The translations under genes were made by a program, and so were the position numbers. The notes under the pieces were generated by a model that was not told where the DNA came from, did not search any database, and saw nothing but the letters and a program-made list of their open reading frames with translations. 64,000 nucleotides of DNA from ZC4RG30 sp035556135 (GTDB taxonomy: Bacteria > Pseudomonadota > Gammaproteobacteria > Steroidobacterales > Steroidobacteraceae): NCBI GenBank assembly GCA_035556135.1, contig DATMFO010000003.1:310001-374000 (forward strand). The letters are read 5' to 3'. Shown here piece after piece: positions 60,911 to 64,000 of the stretch (position 1 is the stretch's first letter; every line of letters begins with the position of its first letter).

Positions 60911-62407
60911 CTACTTCTGCGCCTCGAACCAGATCTCGCGCGCCCTCATGATCAGGGCGCCGGCTTCGGCCGCGTCCAGTCCATCAATCTCTGCCAGGTC
61001 GTCCACCGACTGCTCGGCCAGCTGCTCGCGCGTACGCACGCCCAGCTGGGCCAGCTTCAGCGCGAGGTCCGGGCTCATGCCCGACAACTGCAACAGGTCG
61101 TCGGCCGGCATCTGGCTCTCCATGCTCTCCTCGCTGGCGATGGCCTGCGTGAGCAGCACGTCGCGGGCGCGGTTGCGCAGTTCCTTCACCAGCTCCTCGT
61201 CGAAGGCCTCGATGTTGGACAGCTCCGACACCGGCACGTAGGCCAGCTCCTCGATGGTCGAGAAGCCTTCCTGCGTGAGGATGGAAGCCACGTCTTCGTC
61301 CACGTCCAGCTGCTTCATGAACATCTGCACGACCTTCTTGGACTCCGATTCGCTCTTGGCCTCGGCGTCGGATTCGGTCATCACGTTCAGCTCCCAGCCG
61401 GTGAGCTGGCTGGCAAGGCGGATGTTCTGGCCGCCGCGGCCGATGGCCTGCGAGAGTTTGTCTTCGGCCACCGCGATGTCCATGCTGTGGGAGTCCTCGT
61501 CCACGACGATGGACTGCACCTCGGCCGGCGACATGGCATTGATCACGAACTGCGCGGGATTGTCATCCCAGGGGATGATGTCCACGCGCTCGCCGGCGAT
61601 CTCGTTCGACACTGCCTGCACGCGCGAACCGCGCATGCCCACGCAGGCACCCACCGGATCGATGCGCGGCTCGTGGCTGCGCACGGCGATCTTGGCGCGG
61701 ATGCCGGCGTCGCGCGCTGCGGCCAGGATCTCGATGGTGCCCTGCCCGACTTCCGGCACCTCGAGCTTGAACAGCTCGATGAGGAATTCCGGTGCGGTGC
61801 GCGACATGAACAGCTGCGGGCCGCGCGGCTCGGAGCGCACGTCCTTCAGCCAGGCCTTCACGCGGTCCTGGGTCTTCAGCGCCTCGCGCGGGATCAGGTC
61901 GCTGCGGGGGATGAAGCCCTCGGCATTGCTGCCCAGGTCGACGAACACGCCATTGCGGTCCACGCGCTTCACCACGCCGGACACCAGCGTGTTCACGCGG
62001 TCCTTGAACTGGTCGACCACCTGCGCGCGCTCGGCCTCGCGCACCTTCTGCACCATCACCTGCTTGGCCTGCATGGCGGCGATGCGTCCGAAGGCCACCG
62101 ATTCCATCGGCTCTTCCACGAATCCGCCCGGCTCGGCGTCCTTGTCCAGGTCCAGCGCGTCTTCCAGGCGCAGTTCGCGGTCTGGCGTCTCCAGCTCCGT
62201 GGAGTCATCGGCGAATACCTTCCAGCGACGGAAGGTGTCGTAGTCGCCGGTCTTGCGATTGATCGCAACCCGCACGTCCCATTCCTCGCCGTGCTTCTTG
62301 CGCGTTGCCGCAGCCAGCGCTGCCTCCAGCGCCTCGAAGATGATTTCCTTGTCGACGCCCTTCTCGTTGGAGACGGCATCAACCACCATCAGGATCTCTT
62401 TGTTCAT
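60911..62407 (-). CDS. nusA: Transcription termination/antitermination factor NusA
   Basis: NusA binds RNA polymerase and modulates pausing, intrinsic termination and antitermination. The 498-residue protein has the N-terminal polymerase-binding domain (MNKEILMVVDAVSNEKGVDK), S1 (GVVKRVDRNGVFVDLGSNAE) and two KH domains (DPVGACVGMRGSRVQAVSNE; QAIGRGGQNIRLASQLTGWE). Two acidic C-terminal repeats follow (SILTQEGFSTIEELAYVPVS; KLAQLGVRTREQLAEQSVDD). Its ATG overlaps the rimP stop by four bases. As in other bacteria it may act on the terminators in its own operon leader. Confidence 0.98.
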   Translation of the reverse strand: MNKEILMVVDAVSNEKGVDKEIIFEALEAALAAATRKKHGEEWDVRVAINRKTGDYDTFRRWKVFADDSTELETPDRELRLEDALDLDKDAEPGGFVEEPMESVAFGRIAAMQAKQVMVQKVREAERAQVVDQFKDRVNTLVSGVVKRVDRNGVFVDLGSNAEGFIPRSDLIPREALKTQDRVKAWLKDVRSEPRGPQLFMSRTAPEFLIELFKLEVPEVGQGTIEILAAARDAGIRAKIAVRSHEPRIDPVGACVGMRGSRVQAVSNEIAGERVDIIPWDDNPAQFVINAMSPAEVQSIVVDEDSHSMDIAVAEDKLSQAIGRGGQNIRLASQLTGWELNVMTESDAEAKSESESKKVVQMFMKQLDVDEDVASILTQEGFSTIEELAYVPVSELSNIEAFDEELVKELRNRARDVLLTQAIASEESMESQMPADDLLQLSGMSPDLALKLAQLGVRTREQLAEQSVDDLAEIDGLDAAEAGALIMRAREIWFEAQK

Positions 62408-62940
62408 CGCTTCTTCCCTCGCGGCTTCGGGCGCGACCAGTCCGGCGCGAGGCGGGTCTTGCCCACCTCGGCGTAGCGGATCGTCACCACCGCACCATCC
62501 ACGTTCAAGTCGAAATCCTCATCGCCCGCGCGCACCAGCTCGCCGGTGTATCGGCGGCGCCCGTCGCGCGGCGCAAGCAGCTCCACATGCGTGCGCTGCC
62601 CTGCATGGCGCTGATAATGCGCCGGCGTGCGCAGAATGCGGTCCATGCCCGGCGAGGAAACCTCCAGCTGGTACGGCACCGCGATGGGATCTTCCACATC
62701 CAGCAGTGCCGACAGCTCGCGGCTCACCCGCTCGCAATCCTCGACGCCTATGCCATCGAAAGCCCGCGTGCCGTCATCCGGTACCGCGGCCCGCTCGGGC
62801 GGCATCTTTCCCTCCGGCCAGTCGATGTAGACCCGCACCGTGGCCTCGGACCGCGTCGCGGCATACTCCACATCCACCAGCTCGTAACCCAGCTGGGCCA
62901 GCAGCGGTTCGGTAATCGCAATCAGGCGCTCTCGCAGCAT
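62404..62940 (-). CDS. rimP: Ribosome maturation factor RimP
   Basis: RimP assists 30S subunit assembly. The 178-residue product (ATG at 62940, MLRERLIAITEPLLAQLGYE) has the two RimP domains: VDVEYAATRSEATVRVYIDW with VEDCERVSRELSALLDVEDP, then YQLEVSSPGMDRILRTPAHY and the C-terminal SH3-like part. A strong ribosome binding site, GGGAGG, lies nine bases before the ATG. It is the first gene of the rimP-nusA-infB operon; an intrinsic terminator ends about 32 bases upstream of it. Confidence 0.97.
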   Translation of the reverse strand: MLRERLIAITEPLLAQLGYELVDVEYAATRSEATVRVYIDWPEGKMPPERAAVPDDGTRAFDGIGVEDCERVSRELSALLDVEDPIAVPYQLEVSSPGMDRILRTPAHYQRHAGQRTHVELLAPRDGRRRYTGELVRAGDEDFDLNVDGAVVTIRYAEVGKTRLAPDWSRPKPRGKKR

Positions 62941-62972
62941 GATGTCGATCCTCCCGTACTGGTTCGCCAAAC

Positions 62973-62993
62973 AAAAAAGGGCCCAAAGGCCCT
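62973..62993 (-). terminator. Intrinsic terminator A just upstream of rimP
   Basis: On the minus strand AGGGCC-TTTG-GGCCCT forms a 6-bp stem followed by a run of T (the A-tract 62973-62978 on the plus strand). It is a textbook Rho-independent terminator and lies within the rimP leader, about 32 bases before the start codon. Confidence 0.8.
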
Positions 62994-63000
62994 CCCATCA

Positions 63001-63032
63001 AGCAAAAGGCCCCTCTCGGGGGCCCTTTTGCT
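63001..63032. terminator. Intrinsic terminator B (bidirectional) upstream of rimP
   Basis: A long hairpin with arms containing GCAAAAG and CTTTTGC around a GGCCCC/GGGGCC core, 5-base loop, one unpaired G. The A-rich outer left arm and T-rich outer right arm make it functional in either direction. It lies seven bases upstream of terminator A for minus-strand transcription. Confidence 0.75.
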
Positions 63033-63060
63033 TCAACAACTTCAACCCGCCTGACCCACG

Positions 63061-63118
63061 CACTGCTCGAACGCAGTGCCGGAAGCCGGGCTTTGCCCCG
63101 CTTGACCCTCCAAGCGGG
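63061..63118 (-). ncRNA. Structured leader or small RNA upstream of rimP: hairpin pair
   Basis: Two perfect hairpins are seen. CCCGCTTG/CAAGCGGG is at 63097-63118 (8-bp stem, 6-base loop). CACTGC/GCAGTG is at 63061-63078 (6-bp stem, 6-base loop GTTCGA on the minus strand). A promoter predicted at 63125-63153 would start RNA at about 63118, exactly at the first stem, and terminator B would end it near 63000, giving a transcript of about 115-120 nt. It does not fold as a tRNA and I recognise no known RNA family. Confidence 0.45.
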
Positions 63119-63124
63119 CCGCTG

Positions 63125-63153
63125 ATTCTAGGGGCAGCGGGGGCCGGCGTAAA
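63125..63153 (-). promoter_or_regulatory. Candidate promoter for the rimP leader RNA
   Basis: On the minus strand TTTACG (63148-63153) and TAGAAT (63125-63130) are separated by exactly 17 bases, a reasonable sigma-70 pair. The predicted start point, about 63118, coincides with the first base of a perfect hairpin. Confidence 0.5.
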
Positions 63154-63173
63154 CCCCCGCAGGCGGGCTTTTT
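63154..63173. other. Short GC hairpin with flanking T-run after the right-edge gene
   Basis: CCCGC/GCGGG (or CCCG/CGGG with a four-base loop) flanked by AAACC and CTTTTT. Read on the plus strand it resembles a weak terminator. For the minus-strand gene ending at 63201 the downstream T-run is only GGTTT, so termination would be weak. Confidence 0.3.
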
Positions 63174-63200
63174 CAGCGGCCACCAGCCATGCGACAGGGT

Positions 63201-64000
63201 TCAGCGGGGATTGGCGTGGAAGGTGTCATCCACCATGTGTTCAAGGTCCTGCTCCACGCATGGCGCAGGCTCGGCCATCTCCACATCCGTGAGCACCATC
63301 CGGCGGGGCCTGGGACGCCAGGGCTGGAGCAGCACTGTCGGGTCCTCCACCACGGCCGCGTATTCGATTTCGTTGCCGCGCCGGGTGAGGCGCTCGGTCA
63401 CCACCAGATCAGCACTGTGGAAGGCGCCGTCGTCGGTGAGCCAGGTGAGCTCGTTGAAGTTGCGGGTCACCACCACCAGCGTGTCGCCTTCCCAGTGGCC
63501 GGTGGCATCACCCAGGTAGCTCTCGCTGTCGTCGGCCCGCTTCACTCCCTGGCGCAGCGGCACGATGCGGAAGAACGGGCCGGAGACATCCTCATAAAGG
63601 AATACCACCTCCCGCGCCGTCTGCATGATCTTGTCGGGCGGACCAATACGAGGCACACCGGGCGGCTGGCAGCGCAGCACCGGATCCTCCTTCTGCTGGC
63701 TGCGCCGCAGATCCTCCACCCTGGCGGCATGCTCGGGACGATAGACAGGACGGTCCGGTGCCGGACGTGCGGCAGGTGCCGCTGGTGGTCCGCCCGGCGC
63801 CGCGGCGGCAGGTGCCGGTGTGTCGCAGCCGCTGATGCACAGCGATCCATCCGCACGCTGCTGCGGGCGCACGAAGTCGATGCCGCCACCGTTGTCCCAG
63901 GTGCCATTGAGGTCGGGGCGCCCATCCGGCAAACGCGGTGTGGGCACAGGCGCGGCAGCCCAGGCCATCATCGAGACGCACAGGGCGGGCAGAAGCAGGT
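63201..64000 (-). CDS. Secreted protein of unknown function (N-terminus beyond the window)
   Basis: The frame is open to the window edge and its first visible residues (LLLPALCVSMMAWAAAPVPT) are the hydrophobic core and cleavage site of a signal peptide. The true start therefore lies a few codons to the right, not at the ATG at 63971. The mature protein of about 250 residues contains LPDGRPDLNGTWDNGGGIDF, a Pro/Ala-rich spacer, RCQPPGVPRIGPPDKI, and VPLRQGVKRADDSESYLGDA, GHWEGDTLVVVTRNFN and DGAFHSADLVVTERL. The G-x-W-E-G-D-T-L pattern is typical of a large uncharacterised family of exported proteins with lipocalin-like beta repeats. No function is known. Confidence 0.8.
   Translation of the reverse strand, partial: LLLPALCVSMMAWAAAPVPTPRLPDGRPDLNGTWDNGGGIDFVRPQQRADGSLCISGCDTPAPAAAAPGGPPAAPAARPAPDRPVYRPEHAARVEDLRRSQQKEDPVLRCQPPGVPRIGPPDKIMQTAREVVFLYEDVSGPFFRIVPLRQGVKRADDSESYLGDATGHWEGDTLVVVTRNFNELTWLTDDGAFHSADLVVTERLTRRGNEIEYAAVVEDPTVLLQPWRPRPRRMVLTDVEMAEPAPCVEQDLEHMVDDTFHANPR

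Noticed and set aside
57867..61241. A 1124-codon plus-strand open frame
   Set aside because: It is antisense to rbfA and infB, is rich in His/Leu/Ala repeats, and lacks any recognisable domain.
63061..63078. A tRNA T-arm-like sequence (GTTCGA loop)
   Set aside because: The hairpin has a 6-bp stem and 6-base loop; no matching acceptor stem, D arm, anticodon arm or CCA lies around it, so the metY tRNA expected here is not present.

Overview
This 64 kb window is dense, high-GC bacterial chromosome. It looks like a gammaproteobacterium: there is a ZipA homologue, a fused aspartokinase/homoserine dehydrogenase ThrA, a uvrC-pgsA-tRNA-Gly-tRNA-Cys block, neighbouring nudJ-like and mnmA genes, TamA/TamB, and rimP-nusA-infB-rbfA-truB-rpsO-pnp in the usual order. 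The long Lys/Ala/Pro tail on DksA and the stand-alone bacterial tryptophan 2,3-dioxygenase suggest the Xanthomonadales/Nevskiales side of the class, but that placement is inference. No transposase, integrase, CRISPR array or rRNA operon is visible, and no gene-free stretch exceeds 300 bases.

Left edge (1-2.1 kb): cytochrome c maturation genes ccmA-ccmB-ccmC on the minus strand, with ccmC cut by the window edge, preceded by tRNA-Leu(TAA). Region 2.2-12.0 kb is a metal-resistance block, all on the minus strand: copA-copB (periplasmic copper oxidation), a small His-rich CzcI-like protein, czcC-czcB-czcA (tripartite cation export) and a CDF exporter. It sits between tRNA-Leu(TAA) on one side and tRNA-Cys(GCA)/tRNA-Gly(GCC) on the other. 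In E. coli these three tRNAs form the contiguous glyW-cysT-leuZ operon downstream of pgsA, so the block appears to have been inserted into that operon.

12.2-20 kb: pgsA, uvrC, a PhoQ/PhoP-type two-component pair, a small PepSY-like exported protein, a glycine-zipper envelope protein, mazG and fumC (minus strand). 20-28.8 kb (plus strand): purB, a DUF7931-like protein, a NudJ-like Nudix hydrolase, mnmA, acnA, a HAD phosphatase and the periplasmic methionine-sulfoxide repair pair msrP-msrQ. 28.8-32.3 kb: kynA and a YgjP-like metallopeptidase (minus) face ltaE and tatD (plus). 32.3-37.7 kb: the thrA-thrB-thrC operon with a NERD-domain gene at its end. 37.7-45.4 kb: a MobA/MocA-like nucleotidyltransferase, then rluE, ligA, zipA and smc. 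45.4-47.9 kb (plus): queF, dksA, gluQ and phaR.

47.9-54.2 kb holds tamA-tamB (outer-membrane assembly), followed by a REP-like palindrome. 54.4-62.9 kb is the translation/RNA operon rimP-nusA-infB-rbfA-truB-rpsO-pnp, transcribed leftward. Its upstream leader (62.94-63.15 kb) holds a plausible promoter, two hairpins and two tandem intrinsic terminators ending about 32 nt before rimP. This looks like a short structured RNA or an attenuated leader and is, with the split tRNA operon, the most interesting feature here. The right edge holds a secreted protein of unknown function whose first residues lie outside the window.
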